64,000 bases of DNA from assembly GCA_910589045.1 (NCBI GenBank), contig CAJUSH010000002.1, forward strand, positions 1 through 64,000. Reading direction: 5' to 3'. Shown here in pieces: positions 16,923 to 25,869 of the stretch. This DNA is from an uncultured Eubacterium sp. (GTDB lineage Bacteria; Bacillota_A; Clostridia; Lachnospirales; Lachnospiraceae). Numbering within the stretch: the stretch's first letter is position 1; every line of letters starts with the position of its first letter. The position numbers and the translations under genes were made by a program. Under the pieces are notes generated by a model, which searched no databases, was not told where the DNA came from, and saw only the letters and a program-made list of their open reading frames with translations.

Positions 16923-18286
16923 ACAGATTGAAAATATTCACCAAATATATTTCAAAATACCTGCTGTCGTTTATCGGGCTGATTCTCGCGCTCATCGCGC
17001 TGAATGCCGCCGCCTTCGTCTTCACCTTTTACAGTGCCATGCACAGGGACTACGGCACTACCTCCCCGCAGCATATGTCGGAGCGCATCGCAGCGGCCTC
17101 CTCTGCCGAAAAAATCACACCGGAAGCAAAAAAAATACTCACTGATCACGGGCTCTGGGCCATGTATTTGAATCCGGAGGGTATTTGCAGCTGGACAGCA
17201 GCTCTGCCGGAGGAAATTCCGACAGCCTATTCGATTCAGGAGGTTGCCATATTTTCCAGAGGCTATCTGAAGGATTATCCCGTGTTCGTATGGAGTAAAG
17301 CGGATGGCCTGCTGGTCATCGGCTATCCGAAAAACAGCTACATGAAACTTACCGGCAACTACTTTCCCATCGCCGCGCTGCGCAAATTTCCCCTCTTTTT
17401 CGCCTGCACCCTCCTCTTTGATCTGCTGGTTCTGTTTCTTGCCTATTTCCGCTCCAGGACCGAAATCAGCAAAAATACGGAACCGGTTATCTCCTCCATC
17501 GCAGCCCTGGCGGAAGGAAAAAGCATCCGCCTTTCCGTAAACGGCGAGCTGTCGGAAATCGCGGGCAGCATCAATCAGGTATCCGATATCATCAGCCGCC
17601 AGAACCGCGCACGGGCGAACTGGATCAGCGGTGTCTCCCACGATATCCGCACGCCGCTTTCCATGATCATGGGATATGCACAGCGGATTGCAGCGGATCC
17701 TGCTGCCCACCGGAAAATCAGGGAACAGGCCGCCGTTATATCAAAACAAAGTGTGAAAATAAAAGATCTGATACAGGATTTGAATCTTGTTTCAAGATTA
17801 GAGTATGAGATGCAGCCTCTCGAGAAAACGCCGATTCGTCTCTCAAAGCTGCTGCGCTCCTATGCCGTCGACCTGATCAACGGCGGTCTGGAGGAATGCT
17901 ATTCGATTGAGGTGACGATTGCGCCCGGGGCCGAAGGCCGCAGTATCCCGTGCGATGCAAAGCTGATTACCCGTGCCGTCAACAACCTGGTCCAAAACAG
18001 CATCCACAGCAATCCCGGCGGCTGCTCCATTGCGCTGTCACTGGATGCGGGGGAAGGACAGCTGATCCTGACCGTTCGTGACAACGGCGTCGGCATTTCG
18101 GCCGAACGGCTCGAGGAGCTGAAGCAAAAGCCCCACTATATGGAGAGCACCGACGAGCGTCTTGATCTTCGGCACGGTCTCGGGCTTCTTCTGGTGCGTC
18201 AGATCATCGAGGTGCACGAAGGAAGCCTTGCGATTGACAGCAGGCCGGGCGAGGGATATCAAACCAGAATCTGCTTCCCATGCTGA
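16919..18286 (+). CDS. Sensor histidine kinase with extracellular domain
   Basis: About 455 aa. Membrane helix at 12-35, an extracellular segment of about 120 residues, and a second helix near 155-178. A HAMP-like linker, H-box SHDIRTPLSMIMGY, N-box NNLVQNSIHSN, G1 DNGVGIS and G2 GLGLLLVRQI follow. The GTG at 16919 overlaps the regulator stop. An in-frame TTG at 16928 has better spacing from AAGGAAG, so the start may be three codons later. The layout matches lantibiotic-sensing kinases such as NisK/CprK. Confidence 0.9.
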   Translation: MNRLKIFTKYISKYLLSFIGLILALIALNAAAFVFTFYSAMHRDYGTTSPQHMSERIAAASSAEKITPEAKKILTDHGLWAMYLNPEGICSWTAALPEEIPTAYSIQEVAIFSRGYLKDYPVFVWSKADGLLVIGYPKNSYMKLTGNYFPIAALRKFPLFFACTLLFDLLVLFLAYFRSRTEISKNTEPVISSIAALAEGKSIRLSVNGELSEIAGSINQVSDIISRQNRARANWISGVSHDIRTPLSMIMGYAQRIAADPAAHRKIREQAAVISKQSVKIKDLIQDLNLVSRLEYEMQPLEKTPIRLSKLLRSYAVDLINGGLEECYSIEVTIAPGAEGRSIPCDAKLITRAVNNLVQNSIHSNPGGCSIALSLDAGEGQLILTVRDNGVGISAERLEELKQKPHYMESTDERLDLRHGLGLLLVRQIIEVHEGSLAIDSRPGEGYQTRICFPC

Positions 18287-18392
18287 CATTTCCGGATATT
18301 ACCGCGGATGCCGCCCGGATGTTTTATTTCCCCGGGGCATCCGCCGCAGCCATTTCACTAAAATCAACATAAATAAACGCCTTGTCCAGCTG

Positions 18393-18905
18393 TTAAAGCT
18401 CCTCCCGCAGCAGGGAATACATGCAGTAGGAATGAACCTCACCGTTCTTGTAAATGCCGTTGCGCATCGTACCCTCACAGGTGAAGCCCGCCTTTTCCAG
18501 TACACCCCGCGAGCCTGCGTTATCCGCAAAGGGCTCTGCGAAAATGCGGATCATATCGAACCGGGCAAACGCTTCCCGGCAGATCATTTTCACCGCCCGC
18601 GACATAATCCCCCGCCGCCAGTAGTCCTCCGCCAGCCAGTAGCCCAGCTCTCCCGACTTCTCATACACATCCTCCATGAGAAAAATGCCGATGCTGCCAA
18701 CAGCTTTCCCATCCACCTCGATCGCCCGGGTCATCTGCCCCTGACCCTCAGACTCGATGCACTCGTTCACAAAATAAACCGCATCCGCCAGCAGGTAGGG
18801 ATGCGGAAACGCATTCCGGAGGTTTTTCGCAATGCTGGGATTGTTGGCCGAGGCCGCAATGTGCGGGATATCCTCCCTCTTCCATTTTCTTAATGTAAAA
18901 TCCAT
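18393..18905 (-). CDS. GNAT acetyltransferase, RimJ/RimL-like
   Basis: This 170-aa acetyltransferase starts MDFTLRKWKREDIPHIA. It has LGYWLAEDYWRRGIMSRAVKMI (the acetyl-CoA loop) and FADNAGSRGVLEKAGF, which are typical of RimJ/RimL-type N-acetyltransferases. A GGAAGG site precedes the ATG at 18905. It is a single-gene unit whose end faces the end of the kinase gene. The target is unknown. Confidence 0.88.
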   Translation of the reverse strand: MDFTLRKWKREDIPHIAASANNPSIAKNLRNAFPHPYLLADAVYFVNECIESEGQGQMTRAIEVDGKAVGSIGIFLMEDVYEKSGELGYWLAEDYWRRGIMSRAVKMICREAFARFDMIRIFAEPFADNAGSRGVLEKAGFTCEGTMRNGIYKNGEVHSYCMYSLLREEL

Positions 18906-19230
18906 GTAAACACTTCCTTCCTAAGCTGCAAATTCCGGCTTCACGCCAAAGGCAGCCCTTCTGACATTTGGAGCAGATTCCGTATGGAATGATTATACAG
19001 CTTCACGGCGGCCAGTGCAACATCCTTACCCGGCGCCTTCAAAGCTTCCAAAACCTTTTACGCTCCGGGTATCCCGGAAGCAAGCCGCAAAAGGAGGGCC
19101 AAAAACCCTCTCTCGGATCTTTGACCCCCCCTGTTTCCCTATGCTCATCCCTGTTTCGCCACTCACGGCTCAGAGGATAGCTTCACATAAGCTTCCCGTC
19201 AAGCTGCTCCGCGGTCAGAAGCTCCGCCAC
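18906..19230. other. Gene-free stretch with a 16-bp direct repeat
   Basis: No supportable gene was seen. The 16-mer cgccactcacggctca occurs at 19157-19172 and again at 19225-19240, where it spans the end of the small gene at 19231-19488. This suggests a local duplication or decayed 3' sequence. A homopolymeric ctttgaccccccctg run and a gggccaaaaaccctc palindrome are also present. None forms a convincing terminator. Confidence 0.4.
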
Positions 19231-19488
19231 TCACGGCTCAGGCGAAAGCTCCACCTCAAACGGCTCACCGATCTGTACATACGCCTGCGCGCCTTCATCA
19301 TCGCCCCGGGATAGCTCCTGCGCGTACAGCGTCCGTTTCTTCTTCTCCTTTTTCACCTCTTTTAAAATTTCGCTCTTATAATGCTTCATCTCTTCCTCAC
19401 CAGGGCATTCTGACAGAAAATCCCCCTCCGCATGAAGCAGTGTTTTGATTTCGTTTGCCAGCCGATAGGCTTCTCTGTTCATACTCAT
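19231..19488 (-). CDS. Small protein coupled to the ECF-like sigma factor
   Basis: This 85-aa charged, probably helical protein has no membrane segment. Residues about 33-55 are very Lys/Glu-rich (EEEMKHYKSEIL, KKEKKKR). Its ATG overlaps the sigma stop by 4 bp, so it is translationally coupled to it. Position suggests a sigma-binding partner or the remnant N-terminal domain of an anti-sigma factor whose membrane part is lost. I do not recognise the family. Confidence 0.6.
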   Translation of the reverse strand: MSMNREAYRLANEIKTLLHAEGDFLSECPGEEEMKHYKSEILKEVKKEKKKRTLYAQELSRGDDEGAQAYVQIGEPFEVELSPEP

Positions 19489-20036
19489 GCCCTCTTCCTT
19501 TCTCCAAATTTGCTGCGGATTTTCTTTTTTCCCCGAAAAAGCCGCACATACACATGCTCCCTTGTCATCCCCAGCGCTTTCCCCGCCGCCTCCACTTCCT
19601 GCTCCTCCACAAAAATTTTTCGGAGCAGCTCCTGATCCAGCGGCTTGAGACAGCCGAGGATTTCCTCTGTCTCCCTCGAGAGCTCCTGATTCGTCAGCGC
19701 GAGAAATGCCGGGTCCTCCTGTGAAATCTCAAGCTCTTCAATGGGAACCGTCTGAAATTCCCGCTGCATCCGGCGCAGCGCATCGATGGCCTCCAAGCGC
19801 GCGATTCCCGCCGCCCAATTCGCAAAGCTGCCCTTTTGCCCGTCATAGCAGTCTATGTTTTTCCAGATGCCGAGAAAAATGTCATTCATGCATTCCTCCA
19901 CCCGGTCCGGCGCCCCATACAGCCGCTTTTTCACGATCGATGCCAAAAGCCCGCCGTAGGTATCGATGACATACAAAATTCCTTCTTCCTTTTTCGCCTT
20001 TATCAGGTCTATAAAATTCGTCTCATCTGCTCTCAT
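19485..20036 (-). CDS. ECF-like RNA polymerase sigma factor
   Basis: 183 aa. Region 2 (about residues 25-90) contains YGAPDRVEECMNDIFLGIWKNI and WAAGIARLEAIDALRR. Region 4 (about 125-180) contains LKPLDQELLRKIF and GMTREHVYVRLFRGKKKI. ATG 20036 has GAGGG 8 nt upstream; a TTG at 20051 has none. It heads a two-gene unit with the 85-aa partner. Target promoters are unknown. Confidence 0.87.
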   Translation of the reverse strand: MRADETNFIDLIKAKKEEGILYVIDTYGGLLASIVKKRLYGAPDRVEECMNDIFLGIWKNIDCYDGQKGSFANWAAGIARLEAIDALRRMQREFQTVPIEELEISQEDPAFLALTNQELSRETEEILGCLKPLDQELLRKIFVEEQEVEAAGKALGMTREHVYVRLFRGKKKIRSKFGERKRA

Positions 20037-20174
20037 AAACAGTTCCCTCAAAACAAACTTTTGTAAGCTTACATCCTATATTCCGTCCGGAAAACGGGAA
20101 ATCTTACACTTTTTCCTGATTTTCGAAAAAATATCCTGCAAAAATATACTGCCAGAAGCATACCACATCCACGT

Positions 20175-20206
20175 CAAAAAAGCACCTGCCGACACTGACA
20201 GGTGCT
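20175..20206 (-). terminator. Terminator of ldh
   Basis: On the - strand AGCACCTG pairs with CAGGTGCT (stem 8-10 bp with a wobble) and is followed by a T run (a-tract at 20175-20180 on the + strand). It lies about 105 bp after the ldh stop. The + strand orientation lacks a T-tract. Confidence 0.8.
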
Positions 20207-20311
20207 CCTATACCGGTAACGATTCAGCCTTCGGCTTCCCAGTTACAGCATACATCCCACTTTAAACGTTTGCTTTCCGTTTCAAAAGCCAGACAGAAGG
20301 TACACAGGCAC

Positions 20312-21277
20312 TTACACGCCCTCGTCGTCCAAAACATCCCGCAGCATGGACGCCGATTCCCGAAGCTTCGCCAGCTCCTCCTGGTTCAGGGGGATCGGCA
20401 CCTTCATCTCAACACCGTTTTTCCCGAGAATCGCGGGCATGGAGAGCGCCACGTCGGAAATGCCGTACTCCCCGTACATCATTGACGAGATCGGCAGAAT
20501 GGACTTCTCGTCGCGCAGAATAACCTCACAGATGCGCTTGACGGACATGGCGATCCCGTAATAGGTCGCCTGCTTTTTCTCGATAATCTCATAAGCGCTG
20601 TTTTTTACTTCCTGTGCGATGCGCGCCGTATTCTCGCTGTGCCGGTAATGTCCCCGCAGCTCACAGAAATCGTTCAGCGGTATGCCCGAGATATTGGCGC
20701 ATGACCACGCGGCGATCTCGCTGTCGCCGTGCTCCCCGACGATAAACGCGTGAACGCTCCGGCTGTCCACCGTCAGGTGCTGTGCCACCGCCCGCTTTAG
20801 CCTCGCCGTATCGAGCACGGTTCCGGAGCCGATCACGCGGTTTTCGGTAAATCCGGAAATGCGCTGCGCCGTGTACGTTAAAATATCCACCGGATTTGAG
20901 ACGATCAGCAGGATGCCGCCAAAGCCCGAATCCCTGATCTGCGGAATGAGGGAGCGAAAGATCGCCACATTTTTGTGAACCAGATCAAGCCTTGTCTCGT
21001 CCGGCTTCTGGTTTGCCCCGGCTGTCACCACCACAATTGCCGCATCCTCTATATCGTTATAATTTCCCGCGTAGATTTTCGCCGGCGTCGCAAAGGGCAC
21101 ACCGTGGCTGATATCCATCGCCTCCCCCTCGGCACGCTTTTGATCCAGGTCGATGAGCACCATTTCCGAAAACATGCCGCTTTGCATCAGCGTAAACGCA
21201 CAGGTCGCGCCCACGAAGCCGCAGCCCACGACCGCAATCTTCCGCTGGTTGATCCGCTTTTTTTCCTGTTGATTCAT
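20312..21277 (-). CDS. ldh: L-lactate dehydrogenase
   Basis: This 321-aa NAD-dependent enzyme has VVGCGFVGATCA for NAD binding, NPVDILTY, substrate and catalytic residues in GSGTVLDTARL, and catalytic His183 in VGEHGDSE. It reduces pyruvate to L-lactate. The start at 21277 has AAGGAG upstream. It is divergent from pyk, so the enzyme making pyruvate and one consuming it share a 245-bp control region. No clear Rex box was found there. Confidence 0.93.
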   Translation of the reverse strand: MNQQEKKRINQRKIAVVGCGFVGATCAFTLMQSGMFSEMVLIDLDQKRAEGEAMDISHGVPFATPAKIYAGNYNDIEDAAIVVVTAGANQKPDETRLDLVHKNVAIFRSLIPQIRDSGFGGILLIVSNPVDILTYTAQRISGFTENRVIGSGTVLDTARLKRAVAQHLTVDSRSVHAFIVGEHGDSEIAAWSCANISGIPLNDFCELRGHYRHSENTARIAQEVKNSAYEIIEKKQATYYGIAMSVKRICEVILRDEKSILPISSMMYGEYGISDVALSMPAILGKNGVEMKVPIPLNQEELAKLRESASMLRDVLDDEGV

Positions 21278-21443
21278 ATTTTTTTCTCCTTATACTTGCG
21301 TTTCCTTTTACATATCTTATAATATTAGTAGCTGTTTGGCGTTTCGTTCAAAACAGCTGCTCATATAATAAGCTGTTCAAATGTAATAAAAATATTCATA
21401 TCAGCTCCCACAGCCGGGAGACGAACAGGAAAATCAAATAAGC

Positions 21444-21477
21444 TGCTATAAGCGGCTCCCAGGCAGCGAATAGTAAC
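21444..21477. repeat. Solo end fragment of the interspersed repeat
   Basis: The segment ctataagcggctcc...gaatagtaac matches the end of the intact element at 44844-44982 (ctatgagcggctcc...gaatagtaac) with few mismatches. It lies in the pyk leader region 45 bp before the start. The rest of the element is not recognisable nearby. Confidence 0.6.
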
Positions 21478-21522
21478 TCAAATAGCCCGCTTCCTGCGGG
21501 AATCAACGAATCGGAGGTAAAC

Positions 21523-22953
21523 ATGAGAAAAACAAAAATTATATGTACGATGGGGCCTGCTACAGAGCGCGAAGGCGTGCTCGAGGCACTCGTAGAAAAC
21601 GGCATGAACGTAGCGCGCTTCAACTTTTCACACGGCAGCCACGCGGAGCAGAAAGTCCGCATGGACCGCATCAAAGCGCTGCGCGGGGAAAAGGATCTGC
21701 CCGTAGCCATCCTTCTGGACACAAAAGGCCCGGAAATCCGTCTGAAAAATTTTAAGGACGGCAGTGCACAGCTCAAGCGCGGACAGGTGTTTACCCTGAC
21801 GACAGGGGACGAGCCGGGGGACGCCTCCTTTGTGGGCATTACCTGTCCCCAGCTGCATGAGGACGTAGCCCCCGGCACCGCCATCCTGCTCGACGACGGA
21901 CTCATCTCAATGGAAGTGACTTCCATCTCCGGCACGGACATTATCTGCGAGGTACAAAACGACGGCGTCATCAGCAACCACAAGGGCATCAACGTCCCCG
22001 GCGTCCACCTCTCCCTCCCGTACATGAGTGAGAAGGACCGCGAGGATATTTTATTCGGCATCGAGCAGAACGTGGACATTATCGCCGCATCCTTTGTGCG
22101 CACCAGGGACGACGTGCTTGAAATCCGCCACCTCCTGGAGCAAAACGGCGGCAACGGTATCTCGATCATCGCCAAAATCGAGAACGACGAGGGCGTACAG
22201 CATATCGACGAGATCATCGAGGTGTCCGACGGCATCATGATCGCCCGGGGCGATATGGGCGTGGAAATCCCCATGGAGGAGGTTCCCGTCATCCAGAAAA
22301 TGATCATCAAAAAGGTGTACGCCGCAGGCAAGCAGGTGATCACCGCCACACAGATGCTGGACTCCATGATGAAAAATCCCCGCCCGACACGTGCGGAGGT
22401 CACGGACGTTGCGAACGCCATCTACGACGGCACCAGCGCCATCATGCTCTCCGGCGAAACCGCCGCGGGTGCCTACCCCGTCGAATCGCTCCAGGCCATG
22501 GCGCGCATCGCAACACGCACCGAGGCGGATATCGATTACCGCAGGCGGTTTTTCAACAGCGAGCGCGACGAAAATCCCGATATCACGGATGCGATCTGCC
22601 ACGCTACATGCACAACCGCCCTCGATCTGGGTGCCCGGGCCATCCTCACCGTCACAAAATCCGGCCAGGCGGCGCGCATGATCTCCCGCTACCGTCCGCA
22701 GTCGGATATCATCGCCTGCACGATGAGCCCGCGGGTTGCAAGACAGTTAAATCTCTCATGGGGCGTAACGCCGATCCTGATGGAGGAGCGCCACCACGTT
22801 CTGGATCTGTTTAACCATGCCGTCGAATGTGCCCGGAAAAAGGACTACATCGCAAAGGATGACATTGTTGTCATCACCTCCGGCGTACCCCTTGGCCATT
22901 CCGGCACGACAAATATGATCAAGGTGCAGAAGGTCGAGGTATACGGCGAGTAA
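21523..22953 (+). CDS. pyk: Pyruvate kinase, short form
   Basis: 476 aa. N-terminal TKIICTMGPATE, FNFSHGSH, LDTKGPEIR, active site IIAKIENDEGVQHIDEII and MIARGDMGVEIP, then TQMLDSM and SGETAAGAYPVE. It lacks the extra PEP-utiliser-like domain found in the long Bacillus-type enzyme. It converts phosphoenolpyruvate to pyruvate with ATP gain. GGAGG lies 6 nt before the ATG. Confidence 0.97.
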   Translation: MRKTKIICTMGPATEREGVLEALVENGMNVARFNFSHGSHAEQKVRMDRIKALRGEKDLPVAILLDTKGPEIRLKNFKDGSAQLKRGQVFTLTTGDEPGDASFVGITCPQLHEDVAPGTAILLDDGLISMEVTSISGTDIICEVQNDGVISNHKGINVPGVHLSLPYMSEKDREDILFGIEQNVDIIAASFVRTRDDVLEIRHLLEQNGGNGISIIAKIENDEGVQHIDEIIEVSDGIMIARGDMGVEIPMEEVPVIQKMIIKKVYAAGKQVITATQMLDSMMKNPRPTRAEVTDVANAIYDGTSAIMLSGETAAGAYPVESLQAMARIATRTEADIDYRRRFFNSERDENPDITDAICHATCTTALDLGARAILTVTKSGQAARMISRYRPQSDIIACTMSPRVARQLNLSWGVTPILMEERHHVLDLFNHAVECARKKDYIAKDDIVVITSGVPLGHSGTTNMIKVQKVEVYGE

Positions 22954-23015
22954 GCGCTTGGTGCCTGAGAAACCGGCGGCTAAAAGCTGCCGCCTCAGCC
23001 ACCGGGCACACCATA

Positions 23016-23065
23016 AAAAAGCCGGCGCTTTCGAATCCCTATCAGGAACCAAACGCGCCGGTTTT
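23016..23065. terminator. Bidirectional terminator between pyk and the DUF2156-GNAT gene
   Basis: CCGGCGC (23022-23028) pairs with GCGCCGG (23055-23061). It is flanked by AAAAAA on the left and TTTT on the right, so it can stop pyk transcription and the leftward gene that converges on it. Confidence 0.7.
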
Positions 23066-23156
23066 GTGCACTGTGCCTACCTCATTTTCTCCTCTGCTCC
23101 CTTTCGTTCTCTCCATTCATGAAAGCAAGTGCAACCGTAAATCTAATTATATCTGA

Positions 23157-24890
23157 TTATGCAAGTGTCAAATTCAAATATCCTCCGGCGGGCAGCTCAA
23201 ACCCCTTGAGCCGCTCGGGCAGGCGGAGCATCCCGCTGGGGATCTCGTAGCGCACCCGCTTCGTCCCGGTCTCCGCGAACAGCTCCGGCAGCAGCCCGCA
23301 GAGAATCTCTTCGCTCAGGGTCGTCTCTAAAATGACCAGCTCCTGTCCCTGTATATTGTACATCAAAAGCTCCCGTTTCTGCGGAGAGGACTCCGAGACA
23401 AGAAACCGGTTTTTCCCGCCCTCCCGCTCATTAAGCTCAAAGGCAAACGCGATGGCATCCGCATCCCACTCCAGAAACGCATTTCTGTGTGCGGAAAAAT
23501 ATTCGCTGCGCAGCGCGGCATACGCCTGTGCATCCGCCTTTTCCACACAGAAATTCCAGCGGCAGTTTTTCCGGGGCACAAGGCGCTCGCCCACATTCTC
23601 GCCCCGGAAGCAGCGCACAAAACCCATCCGCTCATAATAGCGGTATAAGCTCTCATCCGCCGGCGAGAGCACCAGCGGCTCGTCCCAAAGCCCGGCGGCA
23701 CACATCAGTATTTTCTCCGCCAGACCCTGCCTGCGGTACTCCGGCAGCGTCGCCACCGCGTAGGTATAGCGCACCGGAACCGCGCCCTTGTTCGTCTCGT
23801 AAACCGCGGGCAGAAAGCTCGCCATGGAAACCGGGCGGCCGTCGCGGTAAATCAGCAGCATATTTTTATCCTCCGCCCGCCGCTTCATATAAAAATCCGA
23901 AAAATCCCCGTCATCAAAGCAGCGCTGCCACAGCTCACACACCTGTCTCACGGTCTGATCATCCGTCGGATCGGCAAAGACGACCTCGCTTCGGATCGCC
24001 GTATATTTTTCCTCAAGCTTATACGGGTGATACGAAAGCTTCGCCTTGCGAAGCCCCGGGTCGCCCGTGTCCTCCTCCCGGTCAATGTAGGTGAACCCTT
24101 CCGCGGCATGCTCGGCGAACTGCTGGTTGATCATCGGGTAAGCGCCCTGCACATCCGCAAACGCCTTCTCGAAATGAACTACAAAGGTGTCGTCACTTAA
24201 AGGCTCCCCGAGAGCAAGGGCAACGACCCGCCCCGCCTTTCGCAAAAGTCCGCCGCGCAGCCCTAACGCCTCCGACTCCAGAAGCCCCGTCATCATTGCA
24301 CAGAACTCCTGCTCCAGCTCAACGTTCCACTCCTCGCTCCGGTTTTCCTTCCACTGCTCCATCATCGCCTGCGCATCCCCGCGGTTGCTGTCCGTGATCG
24401 GCTCATAGCCCCAGTCCCCCGCATCCTTAAAGCGTGCGATGTGGTTGCGTTTGCCGTGAAATTTTTTCCCCGCGAGCTTCACGAGCTTCTCCCGCTCGTA
24501 AATGTAATCGCTCAAATCCCGATTTGCCCCCGCCAGAAACTCCCCCGGATACCACCTCCGCAGACGCTCATAGTCAGCGCGCGCAATGGGGGAAAGCTGC
24601 AGCACCTTCCCGCTTTCCTCACATGCCGCCATCACCAGCGCAAGCAGCCCGCGCTTATCCTCATCACTGCCCCCAAAGGGGAAGCTGTAAACATCATTGT
24701 TCTTCCGCTCATAACGGAAAATACCGCACGTTTCGTCCGCGGACACCGCAAGCCGCAGCGCAAAAAAGCGGCTCCATGTATAATTTCCCGCAAAGGTATA
24801 CTCGCAAAGCCTGCGCTTATCCTCCCGCAGCTTTTCTGTCACCCATGCGCGCCTCTCCACCGTCAGCTCCTCAAACTTGATCTGTACCAT
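23157..24890 (-). CDS. DUF2156 (MprF synthetase-like) domain fused to GNAT acetyltransferase
   Basis: 577 aa. The N-terminal half (about 1-300) resembles DUF2156/LPG_synthase_C, with YTFAGNYTWSR, KKFHGKRNHIARF, YPMINQQFAEH and FTYIDREEDTGDPGLRKAKLSYHP. This is the aminoacyl-transfer fold of MprF. The second half has a GNAT core, TYAVATLPEYRRQGLAEKI and YRYYERMGF. No membrane segments are seen. ATG 24890 has AAGGAAG upstream. The acceptor is unknown; it may transfer an aminoacyl group to lipid or peptide. Confidence 0.8.
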   Translation of the reverse strand: MVQIKFEELTVERRAWVTEKLREDKRRLCEYTFAGNYTWSRFFALRLAVSADETCGIFRYERKNNDVYSFPFGGSDEDKRGLLALVMAACEESGKVLQLSPIARADYERLRRWYPGEFLAGANRDLSDYIYEREKLVKLAGKKFHGKRNHIARFKDAGDWGYEPITDSNRGDAQAMMEQWKENRSEEWNVELEQEFCAMMTGLLESEALGLRGGLLRKAGRVVALALGEPLSDDTFVVHFEKAFADVQGAYPMINQQFAEHAAEGFTYIDREEDTGDPGLRKAKLSYHPYKLEEKYTAIRSEVVFADPTDDQTVRQVCELWQRCFDDGDFSDFYMKRRAEDKNMLLIYRDGRPVSMASFLPAVYETNKGAVPVRYTYAVATLPEYRRQGLAEKILMCAAGLWDEPLVLSPADESLYRYYERMGFVRCFRGENVGERLVPRKNCRWNFCVEKADAQAYAALRSEYFSAHRNAFLEWDADAIAFAFELNEREGGKNRFLVSESSPQKRELLMYNIQGQELVILETTLSEEILCGLLPELFAETGTKRVRYEIPSGMLRLPERLKGFELPAGGYLNLTLA

Positions 24891-24984
24891 AAAAATATCT
24901 TCCTTTTTCTCTCCACCGGATGCAGGCTGCATCCGGCGCCTCACGTATCGTTTATCATATAGAATAAAAATATCTCTAAAACAG

Positions 24985-25851
24985 CTATTCGCCGTCTTTC
25001 AAATCTGTCCGCGGCCCATCATAAGTGTCCAGAAAATGATGCGTCACACCGTCCTGTTTATAGGCAATCACCGTATTCAGGTTCACATTCTCCACACTTT
25101 TAAATATGTTGGCCTCCACAAACGGATTCGTCTCCTTCAGCCGCGCAATCAGCTTTTTCACCTCTATGCGGGCGGAATCACTCTGCTCCTCCGCCAGATA
25201 ATCCCCGCTGGTTTCCGTAAAGCGGCACGCGCACTGCAAAAAGTGAAGCCCGTTATAATCCCGCCAGTGCCTGATATCCGCCTCGCGGATCAGATACATC
25301 GGACGGATCAGCTCCATGCCTTCAAAATTTGTGCTGTGCAGCTTCGGCATCATCGTCTGCACCTGCGCACCATATAGCATACCCATTAAAATTGTTTCTA
25401 TCACGTCATCGTAATGGTGCCCCAGAGCGATCTTGTTGCAGCCCAGCTCCCGCGCCTTTGCATAGAGATAGCCCCTGCGCATCCGCGCGCACAGATAGCA
25501 CGGATTTTTCTCGATTTTGTACACCGAATCAAAAATATCCGACGAAAAGATCGTGACCGGAATGTCCATAAGCGCCGCATTTTGCTCGATCATCTCCCGG
25601 TTTTTCCTGTGATAGCCCGGGTCCATCACAAGAAACTCCAGCCCAAACCCAAACTTCCGGTGCCGCCTGAGCTCCTGGAAAAGCTTCGCGAGCAGCATCG
25701 AATCCTTGCCGCCCGAAATGCAGACCGCCACGCGGTCGCCCTCCTGTAAAAGCTCATATACGTTAATCGCCTTCGCGAATTTGGAAAACAGATCCTTTTT
25801 AAATTTTTTGCGGATGCTCTGCTCTATATCCGCGTTTGTATTGGTCGTCAT
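24985..25851 (-). CDS. TtcA-family tRNA 2-thiolation protein
   Basis: This 288-aa PP-loop ATPase has ISGGKDSMLLAK (residues about 45-56), a Cys pair in NPCYLCARMRRG (near 118-121), a later CACRFTE cysteine, and GHHYDDVIETILMG. These are hallmarks of the TtcA group, which binds an Fe-S cluster and thiolates tRNA cytidine 32. Clostridial relatives may have other thiolation targets. It starts 18 bp after the transglutaminase gene, on the same strand. Confidence 0.85.
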   Translation of the reverse strand: MTTNTNADIEQSIRKKFKKDLFSKFAKAINVYELLQEGDRVAVCISGGKDSMLLAKLFQELRRHRKFGFGLEFLVMDPGYHRKNREMIEQNAALMDIPVTIFSSDIFDSVYKIEKNPCYLCARMRRGYLYAKARELGCNKIALGHHYDDVIETILMGMLYGAQVQTMMPKLHSTNFEGMELIRPMYLIREADIRHWRDYNGLHFLQCACRFTETSGDYLAEEQSDSARIEVKKLIARLKETNPFVEANIFKSVENVNLNTVIAYKQDGVTHHFLDTYDGPRTDLKDGE

Positions 25852-25869
25852 GTGAAATACCTCTTACCT

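Noticed and set aside
21278..21522. Rex operator between ldh and pyk
   Set aside because: No TTGTTAA-N4-TTAACAA-like palindrome was found in the shared region.
23021..23050. tRNA-like ttcgaatcc segment
   Set aside because: It lies in the loop of a terminator; no cloverleaf or acceptor stem can be drawn.
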